NCBI RefSeq assembly: GCF_905171765.1
Contig: NC_053390.1
Location: forward strand, 209,193,359 to 209,257,358
Source: Bufo bufo
Taxonomy: Eukaryota > Chordata > Amphibia > Anura > Bufonidae
Length of the DNA: 64,000 nucleotides
Direction of reading: 5' to 3'
The translations under genes and the position numbers were made by a program. The notes beneath the pieces were generated by a model. The model saw only the letters and a program-made list of their open reading frames with translations. It was not told the DNA's origin and searched no databases. Numbering within the stretch: position 1 is the first letter of the stretch; every line of letters begins with the position of its first letter. Below, piece after piece: positions 54,400 through 64,000 of the stretch.

Positions 54400-55390
54400 T
54401 ATCTCGTGTGGCCACCATTTGCCTCATGCAGTGCAACACATCTCCGTTGCATAGAGTTGATCAGATTGTTGTGGCCTGTGTAAAGTTGGTCCACTCCTCT
54501 TCAATAGCAGTGCAAAGTTGCAAAGTTACAGAATATTGGCAGGAACTGGAACACACTGTCGTATACGCCGATCCAGAGCATCCCAAACATGCTCAGTGGG
54601 TGACATGTCCGGTGAGTATGCTGGCCATGCAAGAACTGGGATGTTTTCAGCTTCCAGGAATTGTGTACAGATCCTTACAATATGGGGCCATGCATGATCA
54701 TGCTGCAACAAGAGGTGATGGTCGTGGATGAATGGCACAACAATCAGCGGGTCTCGTCACGGTATCTCTTTGCATTAAAAATGCCATCAATAAAATGCAC
54801 CTGTGTTCATTATCCATAACATACGCCTGCCCATACCATAACCCCACCGCCACCATGGGCCACTCGATCCACAACGTTGATGTCACCAAACCGCTCACCC
54901 ACACGACGCCACATACGCTGTCTGCCATCTGCCCTGAACAGTGAAAACCGGGACTCATCCGTGAACAGAACATCTCTCCAATGTGCCAGACGCCATCGAA
55001 TGTGAGAATTTGCCCACTAAAGTCGGTTATGACGACAAACGGCAGTCAGGTCGTCCAGACCCTGATGAGGACGACGACCATGCAGATGAGCTTCCCTGAG
55101 ACGGTTTCTGACAGTTTGTGCAGAAATTCTTTGGTTATGCAAAACGATTGTTGCTGCAGCTGTCCAGGTGGCTGGTCTCAGACGATCGTGGGGGTGAACA
55201 TGCTTGATGTGGAGGTCCTGGGCTGGTGTGGTTACACGTGGTCTGCGGTTGTGAGGCCGGTTGGATGTACTGCCAAATTATCTGAAACGCCTTTGGCAAC
55301 ATCTGTGGCATTGTGCTGTGTGATCAAACTGCACATTTCAGAGTGGACTTTTATTGTGGGCAGTCTGGCATACCTGTGCAATATTCATGC
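54400..55390 (-). pseudogene. Tc1-like transposase (DD34E), frameshifted
   Basis: Pieces include 'SRMSPGFHCSGQMADSVCG' around the first catalytic aspartate, which is altered (TDES-type motif reads RMSP). 'LQHDHAWPHIVRICTQFLEA' carries the second aspartate and 'YSPDMSPTEHVWDALDRR' the glutamate, 34 residues apart. The C-terminus 'NGGHTR' can be read near 54410. Several stops and frame changes make it inactive. Confidence 0.85.
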
Positions 55391-55545
55391 TGTCTAATCA
55401 GCACCTTGATATGCCACACCTGTGAGGTGGGTTGGATTATCTCGGCAAAGGAGAAGTGCTCACTAACACAGATTTAGACAGATTTGTGAACAATATTTTT
55501 AGAAGCAAAACCGAAAATGTTGCGTTTATATTTTTGTTCAGTGTA

Positions 55546-56055
55546 TTAGAAACTTCTATATGTTTTCTTTATACAATAAATAAGGCCTAAATCCCCATTA
55601 CATGGGGCAATGATTCAGCCAATGGAGGAGAAAGGGGTAAAATATGTTATACTCTAATGAAGTACAGTCTACACAATCAACAGGAAACAACAAAGTAGAT
55701 TCTATGTTAATTTTGGACAAGAAAGCCCTAAAGGGCTTGTTCTACCTTGGACTTTCATGGTCGAGATGCAAATAACCACAGTAAATGCCGACCTTTGGTG
55801 AATGGACTTATCGAAATGTCTGAGTGACCAGACTCTACAAAAACAGTGCAGCTTGCTGTACTATGCTGTTTGAGTTTCTCCCATTCACTGCTTTGGAAAT
55901 TAAGGAAACAGTGTAGCATTGGACACTTGGACATTTCCATAACTCCCCCTCCCCTTGGCCCATGAAGGACCAAGATGTTACAGCCAGTTTAATTCCCATT
56001 TTTCTACATAAAAAACATCCAAACCAAATAGGTGGAATTAGTAAGATTACTTTAC
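55546..56055. other. Intron 3 sequence next to exon 3
   Basis: No transposon ends recognised. Donor 'gtaaagtaa' of exon 3 is at its right edge (minus strand). Confidence 0.4.
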
Positions 56056-56127
56056 CTCTGCACAGATGCCTTGTTTTTGATTTTCTGTTTTTACAATATT
56101 AGTTACTACAAAAAATGAAGAACCATC
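56056..56127 (-). CDS. p2rx7: P2X purinoceptor 7-like, coding exon 3
   Basis: 72 bp, phase 0 at both ends, between acceptor 'ctttttacag' and donor 'gtaaagtaa' on the minus strand. Reads 'DGSSFFVVTNIVKTE' then 'NQKQGICAE'. The SFFVxTN block and the cysteine before A/P-E are hallmarks of the first P2X ectodomain exon after the beta-strand body; the cysteine is human C119, the partner of C168 in exon 5. 'KTE' after the TN block is shared with P2X7 rather than the VTP-type text of other subtypes. Exon 2, which bears two ATP-binding lysines, is not visible up to the right edge and must lie beyond it. Confidence 0.95.
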
Positions 56128-56640
56128 CTGTAAAAAGAAAAAAATAGTCTCCATGATGCACCTTTCAATATAGTGAGTGACAAGTCATAGACAACAGTAC
56201 AGTCAAATGGGCCCTTGTATTCTCAGACGTACCAGGCCTTATTCTAGGATACCACCTTTTTATGGTGGCCTGAAATAAGCACAACACAGTTCTTCCGTGC
56301 AGCAGAGAGCAGGAGCTCAGCAGCTGGGCTCCTGCTCTAACGTCTAAATCAGGCTGAATAGTGACCATGGCATCTAAGTGCTTCAGAGGGAGGGGGCTTC
56401 TCTGTTATGCATCAGCACCACACAAATGAAATCTTGGGGTGCTGATATCTTTGTATGGCAGCTGGGGCCCAGAGCACAGCCTGATAGTGCCTGTCAGTAT
56501 CCCACTGACAGTATAATACCCCGTATTACATAAGTAATACAGTGTATTATTGAAGCAATTAAAGGATTGCATGTCCAAGTCTCTTTGTGGGACTAATAAG
56601 CAGTAATAAAAATAAAAAGTTAAATAAAGTTTCATTTAAA
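56128..56640. other. Intron 2 sequence
   Basis: No exon or transposon ends. An inverted pair 'agagcaggagctcagcag' / 'ctgggctcctgctct' lies near 56310. Confidence 0.4.
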
Positions 56641-57155
56641 GGGAATCTGTCATCAGCGACCTCCCTATCCCACTGTTTGCATAGACGCATAACTGTGGTC
56701 GCCTGAATAAAACTCTGATTTTCTTTTGTTGATCTGAGGTTGCCTTCCCAAGTTATGATACTTATTCTTATTAACCAAATTAGGCCTTTGGTGCAATGAG
56801 GGTGTCACCATTGCTCTTGTTGCACCCAAACTCCACTCATTTCTGTGGCCACAGCCTGACACCATTAATTAAAGTAGCCAGGTCGGAGCTGGCCACAGAA
56901 AGGAGTGAAGCTTGAGCTGCTTGATTGCAGCAAGAGCAAAGGTGACATCCTCATTGCACCTAAGGCCTGATTTGCGTTTATTATTATAAAAAATTATCTT
57001 AATTATAATACTTTTTCTTACTATAATTCATATAATTATCACAACTCGTGAACACAACCTCGGATCAACAAAAGTAAAAAAACCAGCGTTTTGAACCCCA
57101 ACTATATGTCTATGCAAACTGTTGAATAGGGAGGTTGCTGGTAACAAACTCCCTT
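56641..57155. repeat. Fold-back MITE
   Basis: Outer arms 'gggaatctgtcatcagcgac' and 'gttgctggtaacaaactccc', then 'actgtttgcatagac' / 'gtctatgcaaact', then 'ttttgttgatctgaggttg' / 'aacctcggatcaacaaaa' are inverted. The middle pairs 'ggccacagcctgacacc' with 'agctggccacag'. No transposase. Confidence 0.75.
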
Positions 57156-57507
57156 TTTTTTAATTATAAAAATAAAATACACCCTATTTCATTGAAAAAA
57201 ATGCATAAAAAGTTGCAAAAATGAAACCACCTCCACATCTTTGATATCTCCCCATTCGTAGCAACCCACACTATACAATTATCATGTAATTTATCCCTCA
57301 CGAAGAACTGCGTGAACATAAATAAATAAATCAATAGATAAAAATGGCAGAATTGCAGTTTTCTTTTGCCTATTTGTAGAATGAAAAAAGTAGTAAAACT
57401 AAGGGGGAGATCTATCAAAAGTTGTTTAAAGCGTAACTAAACTAAACTGTCCTAAATGCCCTAATAATAATTTTTTTATATACTTTATTATATATAATAT
57501 TATATTA

Positions 57508-57542
<35 letters not shown>

Positions 57543-57821
57543 TATATATATATATATATATATACTTTAATAATGCTTCGCTAAGCTAAGAGTCCTGGAT
57601 TCAGCTTTTAGCTTAGTGAAGCAGGCATAGGCAGGAGCCTGCTTAGCTCAGCTAATTCTGGCACAGCACATGGTTACAGAGTAACCCGCAAAATAGAAGC
57701 CCTTGTATGGCTACATTGATGTACAAATAAAAAAGTTACAGCAATTTGGAATGCGACAATGAAAACAATAAAAAAACAGCTTGGTCACTAAGGTGCAAAA
57801 TGCATAAGTGGGAAGGGGTTA
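57156..57821. mobile_element. TTAA-type T/A-rich element remnant with microsatellite
   Basis: Text such as 'aaaaatggcagaattgcagt' and the end 'gggaaggggttaa' resemble the T-rich TTAA elements near 4500-7860. A TA/AAT microsatellite occupies 57478-57566. An inverted pair 'gctaagctaagagtcc' / 'cttagctcagc' follows. Class is inference. Confidence 0.4.
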
Positions 57822-58569
57822 AAGGGGTTGTCCAAGTAATTTTTTTGTCCTTTGTATGTTTCTAATGTAAAAGCTTTACAATACACTTACTGCATCTGCA
57901 GTGGCTCCTTTCTCAGATTTCACTGAGGGTCACATGACCTGTGATGTCAGCTTCTCTCCTTGCTCTGATGATGTTTCGTACACAAGCCTGTGAGAGCTGA
58001 TCTGTGTCTGTACACCAGACGTCACAGTGCTGGCCACTCCCCCTGCACTGCTGTCTGACCTCTTCCTGGATTCTTCAGCAAACTTTACCCCTTCAGCAGC
58101 ACACACTCAGGACTGGAGGATTTGCTGGAGTAGCTGCAGGCAGTGAAGAGACACAGGATCTTCCTTCCTCATCAACAGAGCTGACAGACTGGAAGAGTTC
58201 TGCAGAGCATTGCACAAGAACAGGTAGAGGGAATATCCTGTGTGTATGAGCAGTGTCATTGTATAGCTGGGACTTGTAGTCCTACACATACAACATGCTG
58301 CTAAAAATTCTAACAGTCAGACATGTCACTCAGAGCAGCACTTTTATTTGCTCCCTTTGCAGAGCAGGAGGAGGGGCACAAATATTCATGTGGAAAACCT
58401 CAGAGATTGTTGTTATTGCAGGTAAACAAAGGGCCAGAAGATTACAAGGGAAATTAGAAAATACATTATTATTTTTTTGCCTAAAATGTGCTTAGCTTAG
58501 TTGTAAATTGCTGACCATCAGATTTACAGTGCTGTATATATTTTTTTTCATAACTCGGACAACCCCTTT
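57822..58569. repeat. Fold-back MITE ('ggggttgtccaag')
   Basis: Ends 'aaaggggttgtccaagta' and 'cataactcggacaaccccttt' are inverted. The centre has GC-richer, gene-like text without a supportable reading frame. It abuts the piggyBac block. Confidence 0.65.
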
Positions 58570-58625
58570 CACCTCTTCAGGACACATGACATACCGGTAC
58601 GTCATGTATAGTTCCGATCACCGCC

Positions 58626-58744
58626 GGTGCCTGCTCAAATCATTGAGCAGGCACCTTAGCTAGATGCGCCGGGGGGTCCTGTGACCCCCCCATGTTGGCG
58701 ATCGCAGCAAACCGCAGGTCAATTCAGACCTGCGGTTTGCTGCG
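58626..58744. repeat. Two strong subterminal hairpins of the piggyBac-like element
   Basis: A 13-bp-arm hairpin 'ggtgcctgctcaa'/'ttgagcaggcacc' at 58626-58655, and a hairpin with perfect 18-bp arms ('cgcagcaaaccgcaggtc') and 6-bp loop at 58703-58744. A third, weaker one ('tggtgtgatattacacca') follows near 58803 and is kept in copy two. Confidence 0.85.
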
Positions 58745-59481
58745 TTTCCGGGTTATTCGGGTCTCTGAGGACCTGATAACCTGGAACAGGATGGTAATTG
58801 ATGGTGTGATATTACACCACCAATCACCATCCTGCGATCCTGAGAGGTGAGGTTCAAATCTTGGCAGCGCTTCTCTCCTCCTCCTTTTGTGTCCGGGGAG
58901 CAGAGGAGAGAGGAGAGCTGCCTGCACGCGTCGGATCTCAGCCAGCATCACCCCATCTGTGCCCCAGCACCCATCCATGCCCCAGCACCCGATCTGTGCC
59001 CCAGCACCCCCCATCTGATCAGCCAGGTAATTAGGGAAAGGCTAGGGAAAGGTTAGGCTAGGCAGGGATATAAAAGGGAAAGTTAGTGGAAAAAAACAAC
59101 TTTGATTGCATCACCCTAAATAGGGTGTCTGGGGTCCACAGCACAGCTGTGTGACCCTAGACCACCCAGGGGTGCTGCCGCTTGCCCCCCTGCCCCCCCC
59201 ACAACTTTGTTTGGGGCGCAGGCAGTTTTTTTTTTTGTGCTTACGCTGACTGTGGCCGGCACGCTTAGCGTCCGGCCACTGTTACCGCATCGCACACCCC
59301 ACCGCTGATCAACTTCAGACGGTTGATCAGCGGTTTTGAATTTTTTTTTCACATTTTTTGCCCTTTTTTTTTTTTTTTTGTCTGTTAGGTTTTAGGGTGA
59401 GTTTGCGAACACCCGTGCCTACACGCACACTGAATAAAGATTTACATGCACGCACACACACACGCAGACACACACTCCCCT

Positions 59482-60572
59482 ATGGCCCGCCGGATGTTCT
59501 TCGCCGAGGAGGCATACGCCCAGCTTGCCTCTGACTCCGAGAGTCCCAGTGAGGACAAGGATGACCCCACTTTCCTGTTGTCATCCGCGTCCTCCTCATC
59601 ATCTAACGGTGATGATGAGCTCCCAGGGCGGCGGAGACGCCGCCAGGCAGAGCAAGGGGATCGCCATTATAGGGACCCTATGGCCCACCCTAGTACGAGC
59701 AGCTCTGGGGCTCGTACTAGTTTTCCGGCCCACCAGTTAAATCCACCGGAGCCCCCTGCCGGTGAACTTGTCTGGTGTACCCCAGAGCGATTTGAGCCCG
59801 TGAATCCTGATTTTGTAGGCCAACCAGGAATCCAGATTTCCACAGTGGGCTTCACTGAATATGACTTTTTTTGTCATTTTTTCAGTGACCAACTGGTAAA
59901 TCTAATGGTGGAGCAGACGAACCTGTACGCCCAACAGTTCGTTGCACAACCCCTGGGCTCCTTTTTGGCTAGGCCCGGTGGCTGGACGCCGGTCAGTGCA
60001 GCCGAGATGAGGACATTTTGGGGCCTCGTGCTGCATATGGTCCTAGTCAAGAAACCTAGTGTCAGGTATTGCTGGAGTGGGGACGTCCTCTACCAGACCC
60101 CACTTTACAGTACGGCCATGACACGCTCCCGGTTTGAGGCCATCCGGAAATGCCTGCATTATTCAGATAATGCAGCATGTCCCCCCGAGGTGATCCTGCC
60201 TATGACCGCCTGTACAAAATCAGGCCGGTCATCGATCACTTTGGGGGCCAAATTTGTAGAGGCCTATGTACCTGGAAGGGATGTCGCGGTTGATGAGTCT
60301 CTCCTTGCGTTCAAGGGAAGACTCAATTTCCGCCAGTATGTTCCCTCAAAGCGGGCGACGTATGGCGTGAAGCTGTACAAACTTTGTGAGAGTACCTCAG
60401 GGTACACTTACAAGTTTCGTGTGTACGAGGGGCGAGATTCCCGTATTCAACCCCGAGAATGTGCCCCCACTCTGGGTGTTAGCGGGAAACTTGTGTGGGA
60501 CCTTATGCACCCACTGCTAAATAAGGGTTACCACCTGTACGTGGATAACTTTTATACTAGTATCCCCTTGTT
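59482..60572 (+). pseudogene. piggyBac-like transposase, copy 1, C-terminally truncated
   Basis: The likely start is 'MARRMFFAEEAYAQLASDSE'; an upstream in-frame Met adds a His-rich stretch unlikely to be real. The N-terminus is acidic and serine-rich. The domain follows with 'VGFTEYDFFCHFFSDQLVNL' and 'AEMRTFWGLVLHMVLVKKP'. The first catalytic Asp is in 'VAVDESLLAFKGRLNFRQ' and the second in 'YHLYVDNFYTSIPLF'. The frame then runs into the duplicated 5' region and stops at 60660. The third Asp and the cysteine-rich zinc finger are missing. Between 'NAACPP' and 'LGAKFVEAY' about 25 residues are read in a shifted frame, bracketed by two small indels. Inactive. Confidence 0.9.
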
Positions 60573-61325
60573 CTCTGAGGACCTGATAACCTGGAACAGG
60601 ATGGTAATCGGTGGTGTGATATTACACCACCAATCACCATCCTGCGATCCTGAGAGGTGAGGTTCAAATCTTGGCAGCGCTTCTCTCCTCCTCCTTTTGT
60701 GTCCGGGGAGCAGAGGAGAGAGGAGAGCTGCCTGCACGTGTCGGATCTCAGCCAGCATCACCCCATCTGTGCCCCAGCACCCATCCGTGCCCCAGCACCC
60801 GATCTGTGCCCCAGCACCCCCCATCTGATCAGCCATGTAATTAGGGAAAGGCTAGGGAAAGGTTGGGCTAGGCAGGGATATAAAAGGGAAACTTAGTGGG
60901 AAAAAAAAACTTTGATTGCATCACCCTAAATAGGGTGTCTGGGGTCCACAGCACAGCTGTGTGACCCTAGACCCCCCAGGGGTGCTGCCGCTTGCCCCCC
61001 TTCCCCCCCCCCCACAACTTTGTTTGGGGCGCAGGCAGTTGTTTTTTTTTGTACTTAAGCTGACTGTGGCCGGCACGCTTAGCGTCCGGCCACTGTTAGC
61101 GCATCGCACACCCCACTGCTGATCAACTTTGGACGGTTGATCAGCGGTTTTGAATTTTTTTTATTTTTTTTCACATTTTTTGCCCTTTTTTTAGTTAGTC
61201 TTTTTTTTTGTCTGTTAGGTTTTAGGGTGAGTTCGCGAACACCCGTGCCCACACACACACGCACACTGAATAAAGATTTACACGCACACACACACGCAGA
61301 CACACACTCCCCTATTGCCCGCCGG

Positions 61326-62748
61326 ATGTTCTCGGCCGAGGAGGCATACGCCCAGCTTGCCTCCGACTCCGAGAGTCCCAGTGAGGACAAGGATGACCCC
61401 ACTTTCCTGTTGTCATCCGCGTCCTCCTCATCATCTAACGATGATGATGAGCTCCCAGGGCGGTGGAGACGCCGCCAGGCGGAGCAAGGGGATCGCCATT
61501 ATAGGGACCCTGTGGCCCACCCTAGTACGAGCAGCTCTGGGGCTCGTACTAGTTTTCCGGCCCACCAGTTAAATCCACCGGAGCCCCCTGCCGGTGAACT
61601 TGTCTGGTGTACCCCAGAGCGATTTGAGCCCGTGATTCCTGATTTTGTAGGCCAACCAGGAATCCAGATTTCCACAGTGGGCTTCACTGAATATGACTTT
61701 TTTAGTCATTTTTTCAGTGACCAACTGGTAAATCTAATGGTGGAGCAGACGAACCTGTACGCCCAACAGTTCGTTGCTCAACACCCGGGCTCCTTTTTGG
61801 CTAGGCCCGGTGGCTGGACGCCGGTCATTGCAGCCGAGATGAGGACATTTTGGGGCCTCGTGCTGCATATATGTCACGGAACCATGAACCAGACGTACAA
61901 CAAGAGATAAGTGGAAATAAGAAGGCTTTATTGAAAATAAAGCTGTAAAGCAAAAGTCCAAACGGATGGTGAAACCGAGCAGAGTCTTAGCGAAGCCAGA
62001 GGTCAGGAACCAGAAGGGTAGTCAGACGAAGCCAGGATCAGGAACCAGCAGGGTAGTCAGACGAAGCCAGGATCAGGAACCAGAAGCAGCAGCAGTCTTA
62101 GAAGCATGTGAACACAAGAGGACCAAGCAAGGAACTGAAGCCACAGACCTCCTATATATATGAGCTAGGCATCCAGCTCCTCCCAGGGGAAGGAGGAGCC
62201 GCAGGGTGGAAGGCTACAAGAAACCCAGAAACCAAGATGGCCGCCAGCACATGTCAAACGAAGGAGAGCAGCAAGCAGGTGAGACCATGACAATATAGGC
62301 CTAGTCAAGAAACCTAGTGTCAGGCATTGCTGGAGTGGGGACGTCCTCTTAGGCCATCCGGAAATGCCTGCATTATTCAGATAATGCAGCATGTCTCCCC
62401 CGAGGTGATCCTGCCTATGACCGCCTATACAAAATCAGGCTGGTCATCGATCACTTTGGGGCCAAATTTGTAGAGGCCTATGTACCTGGAAGGGAGGTCG
62501 CGGTTGATGAGTCTCTCCTTGCGTTCAAGGGGAGACTCAATTTCCGCCAGTATGTTCCCTCAAAGCGGGCGACGTATGGCGTGAAGCTGTACAAACTTTG
62601 TGAGAGTAGCTCAGGGTACACTTACAAGTTTCGTGTGTACGAGGGGCGAGATTCCCGTATTCAACCCCCAGAATGTCCCCCCACTCTGGGTGTTAGCGGG
62701 AAACTTGTGTGGGACCTTATGCACCCACTGCTAGATAAGGGTTACCAC
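61326..62748 (+). pseudogene. piggyBac-like transposase, copy 2, interrupted
   Basis: The ATG of copy one is ATT here ('cctattgcccgccgg'); the next Met gives 'MFSAEEAYAQLASDSE'. The frame runs to 'FWGLVLHI' and then into the solo LTR. Beyond the LTR the gene resumes at 'cctagtcaagaaacctagtg'. It has a ~44-bp deletion relative to copy one (joined at 'gacgtcctcttaggcc') and continues through 'VAVDESLLAFKGRLNF' to 'DLMHPLLDKGYH', where a hAT element begins. Dead copy. Confidence 0.88.
61872..62292 (-). mobile_element. Solo Ty3/gypsy-type LTR (TSD ATATA)
   Basis: 421 bp with ends TGTCACGG and CATGACA, flanked by ATATA on both sides. In minus orientation it has a 'catatatatagga' TATA-like site and then 'caataaagccttc' as polyadenylation signal, the proper order for an LTR. 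It contains a ~35-bp internal tandem repeat ('cagacgaagccaggatcagg'). Confidence 0.92.
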
Positions 62749-62996
62749 TAGGGATGAGCGAACCCGAACTGTATAGTTCGGGTTCGTACCGAATTTTGGG
62801 GTGTCCGTGACACGGACCCGAACATTTTCGTAAAAGTCCGTGTTCGGGTTCGGTGTTCGGCGCTTTCTTGGCGCTTTTTGAAAGGCTGCAAAGCAGCCAA
62901 TCAACAAGCGTCATACTACTTGGCCCAAGAGGCCATCACAGCCATGCCTACTATTGGCATGGCTGTGATTGGCCAGTGCAGCATGTGACCCAGCCT

Positions 62997-63005
62997 CTAT
63001 TTAAG
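62997..63005 (+). promoter_or_regulatory. TATA-like site of the second hAT copy
   Basis: 'ctatttaag' is in the same setting as the site at 28001-28008 of the other hAT element, followed by 'ctggagtcacgtagcgccgc' in both. Confidence 0.45.
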
Positions 63006-63261
63006 CTGGAGTCACGTAGCGCCGCACGTCACTCTGCTATGATCAGTGTAGGGAGAGGTTGCAGCTGCGATGTTACGGCGAGATTAGGCAGATTAACTCC
63101 TCCAAAAGACTTCATTCTGTGATCGATCTGCAGCTGTGGATCATTGAAGTGCTATTATTGACTTGCTCACTTTTTTGAGGCTGCCCAGAGCGTTTTTAGA
63201 TCACTTTTTTTCTGGGGTGATCGGCGGCCATTTTGTGACTTGTGGTGCGCCAGCACAAGCT

Positions 63262-63575
63262 ATCACCAAGTGTATTTAACCATCGATAGTGTGGTTATTT
63301 TGTGCTATATCCTACATCAGCTGCAAGCTGAGCCTGTGTCACCGAAGTGCATTTAACCATCAACAGTCTGGTTATTTTTTGGCCATATACTACATCAGCT
63401 GCAGGCTGAGCCTGTGTCACCCAAGTGCATTTAACCATTAACAGACTGATTATTTTTTGGCCATATACTACATCTGGTGCAGGCTGAGCCTGTGTCACCC
63501 AAGTGCATTTAACCATCAACAGTGTGGTTATTTTTTGGCCATATATTACATCAGGGGCAAGTTGAGCCTGTCACC
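63262..63575 (+). repeat. ~78-bp tandem repeat in hAT 5' region
   Basis: Four units, each with 'agtgcatttaaccatcaaca' and 'tttggccatatactacatca'. A longer direct repeat (period ~296 bp, 'accaaatctgtactgtttta') begins at about 63598 and restarts at 63894. Confidence 0.85.
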
Positions 63576-64000
63576 CAGCGCCTAAAAAATAGACATTTCT
63601 ATTCAACCAAATCTGTACTGTTTTAGCTGGTCAAGTTATTTGTAGTGACCGTAAAAGCACACTTTTTTTTCTGGGTTGAAAAACTATTCCCAAATTTGCC
63701 ATTCTCAAAATAACTAGTTTCTGGTATTTGAGGCCTACTTGAAATCTATCCCAAAAACGATATCTTACATTGAAGGTGCTGATAGTGTCATTCAGAAAAA
63801 CCTAAGACACACGCTAGCGTGCAGATAGAAGTCTGATTCTGTGATTAAACCTATACCTGTCACACAGCGCAAAAAAAAACAGGCCTCACATCTCTATTTA
63901 ACCAAATCTGTACTGTTTTAGCTGGTCAAGTTATTTGTAGTGACCGTAAAAGCACACTTTTTTTTCTGGGTTGAAAAACCATTCCCAAATTTGCCATTCT

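Larger units (their letters stand above)
52291..55543 (-). mobile_element. Tc1-like element split by a CR1 LINE
   Basis: Ends 'cactgaacaaaaatataaac' and 'tttatatttttgttcagtg' are inverted and bordered by TA (52289-52290, 55544-55545). The transposase is on the minus strand at 54.4-55.4 kb. The CR1 insertion lies near the left end, in the 3' non-coding part of the Tc1 element. All of it is in intron 3. Confidence 0.92.
58570..62748 (+). mobile_element. piggyBac-like element, tandemly duplicated and truncated
   Basis: A 5' region with 'gacataccggtacgtcatg' and strong hairpins is followed by a piggyBac transposase. At 60573 the sequence jumps back: text equivalent to 58765 onward restarts and runs to 62748, giving two ~1.8-2.2 kb units about 97% alike. 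Both copies lack the transposase C-terminus and the 3' element end. Copy two carries a solo LTR, and a hAT element ends it. Confidence 0.85.
62749..64000 (+). mobile_element. hAT element, transposase-side end (runs off window)
   Basis: Begins 'tagggatgagcgaacccg' inside the piggyBac copy; the preceding 8 bp are GTTACCAC, whose partner would lie beyond the edge. The first 300 bp match the transposase-side end of the 9 kb hAT element, including 'gccatgcctactattggcat' and 'ctctatttaagctggagtca'. After that the internal repeats differ completely from the ~94-bp satellite. No coding region is reached. Confidence 0.88.

Noticed and set aside
58004..58495. Gene-like GC-richer text with small open frames
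   Set aside because: It is the centre of a fold-back MITE; no splice-consistent coding signal or recognised domain.
59446..59481. Using the upstream Met for the piggyBac transposase
   Set aside because: The added residues are a translated CA-rich 'cacacacacgcagac' run; the downstream MARRMFFAEEAYAQ start fits better, and copy two shares the text except for ATG to ATT.
56128..64000. Searched for P2RX7 exon 2 upstream of exon 3
   Set aside because: No stretch with the expected TKVKG-type text and splice sites was seen; this region is MITE, TTAA, piggyBac and hAT sequence.

Overview
This is vertebrate nuclear DNA, almost certainly from an anuran amphibian. The only host gene I can support is a purinergic receptor gene on the minus strand. 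Four exons with canonical GT/AG splice sites and mutually consistent phases lie at 56056-56127, 52041-52113, 49593-49686 and 9549-9629. They read as consecutive P2X ectodomain exons (exons 3 to 6 in human P2RX7 numbering) and match P2X7 best. The whole window therefore lies inside one gene: intron 2 runs off the right edge, intron 6 off the left edge, and intron 5 is about 40 kb. The frog assignment is inference from the repeat types: large hAT elements with TAGRGNTGAGCGAAC-like ends, 'catgcacacgac' MITEs with TWA duplications, TTAA-type T-rich elements, and a CR1 with a TTCTATG tail.

Almost everything else is transposable elements, often nested three or four deep. Left part (1-9.5 kb): a Tc1-like 5' end, a fold-back repeat, and a long TTAA-flanked element carrying hAT-like, Tc1-like and Harbinger-like insertions. 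From 9.6 to 19 kb: MITEs, a 1.2 kb near-palindrome inside a Harbinger-like MITE (13281-14463), and a Tc1-like element with an open 333-codon transposase (DD35E). From 19263 to 28244: a 9 kb hAT element with an exact 8-bp target duplication. It holds a broken transposase split by a solo LTR, and an array of about 25 units of ~94 bp split by a Tc1-like element with an open 338-codon transposase (DD37E).

From 29.2 to 33 kb: a decayed second hAT transposase and a ~51-bp minisatellite. From 33.1 to 40.5 kb: a Penelope-like remnant between long inverted repeats; one arm is split by a young Ty3/gypsy chromovirus (33184-38773; 660-bp LTRs about 1% diverged; exact 5-bp duplication). From 40.5 to 48.7 kb: a Tc1-like element split by a decayed L1/Tx1-type LINE, with a ~205-bp near-duplicate of Tc1 sequence on both sides. 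From 49 to 57 kb: three of the four exons, nested MITEs, and a Tc1-like element split by a 5'-truncated CR1. From 57.8 to 64 kb: a tandemly duplicated, truncated piggyBac-like gene, a solo gypsy LTR and the start of another hAT element with its own internal repeats.

The elements do not form a cooperating system; they are a layered insertion record inside introns of a receptor gene. I found no bacterial operon, CRISPR, rRNA or tRNA. I did not find a convincing new molecular system. The most unusual items are the giant palindrome, the satellite-bearing hAT family, the 205-bp duplication around the LINE and the inverted-repeat Penelope.
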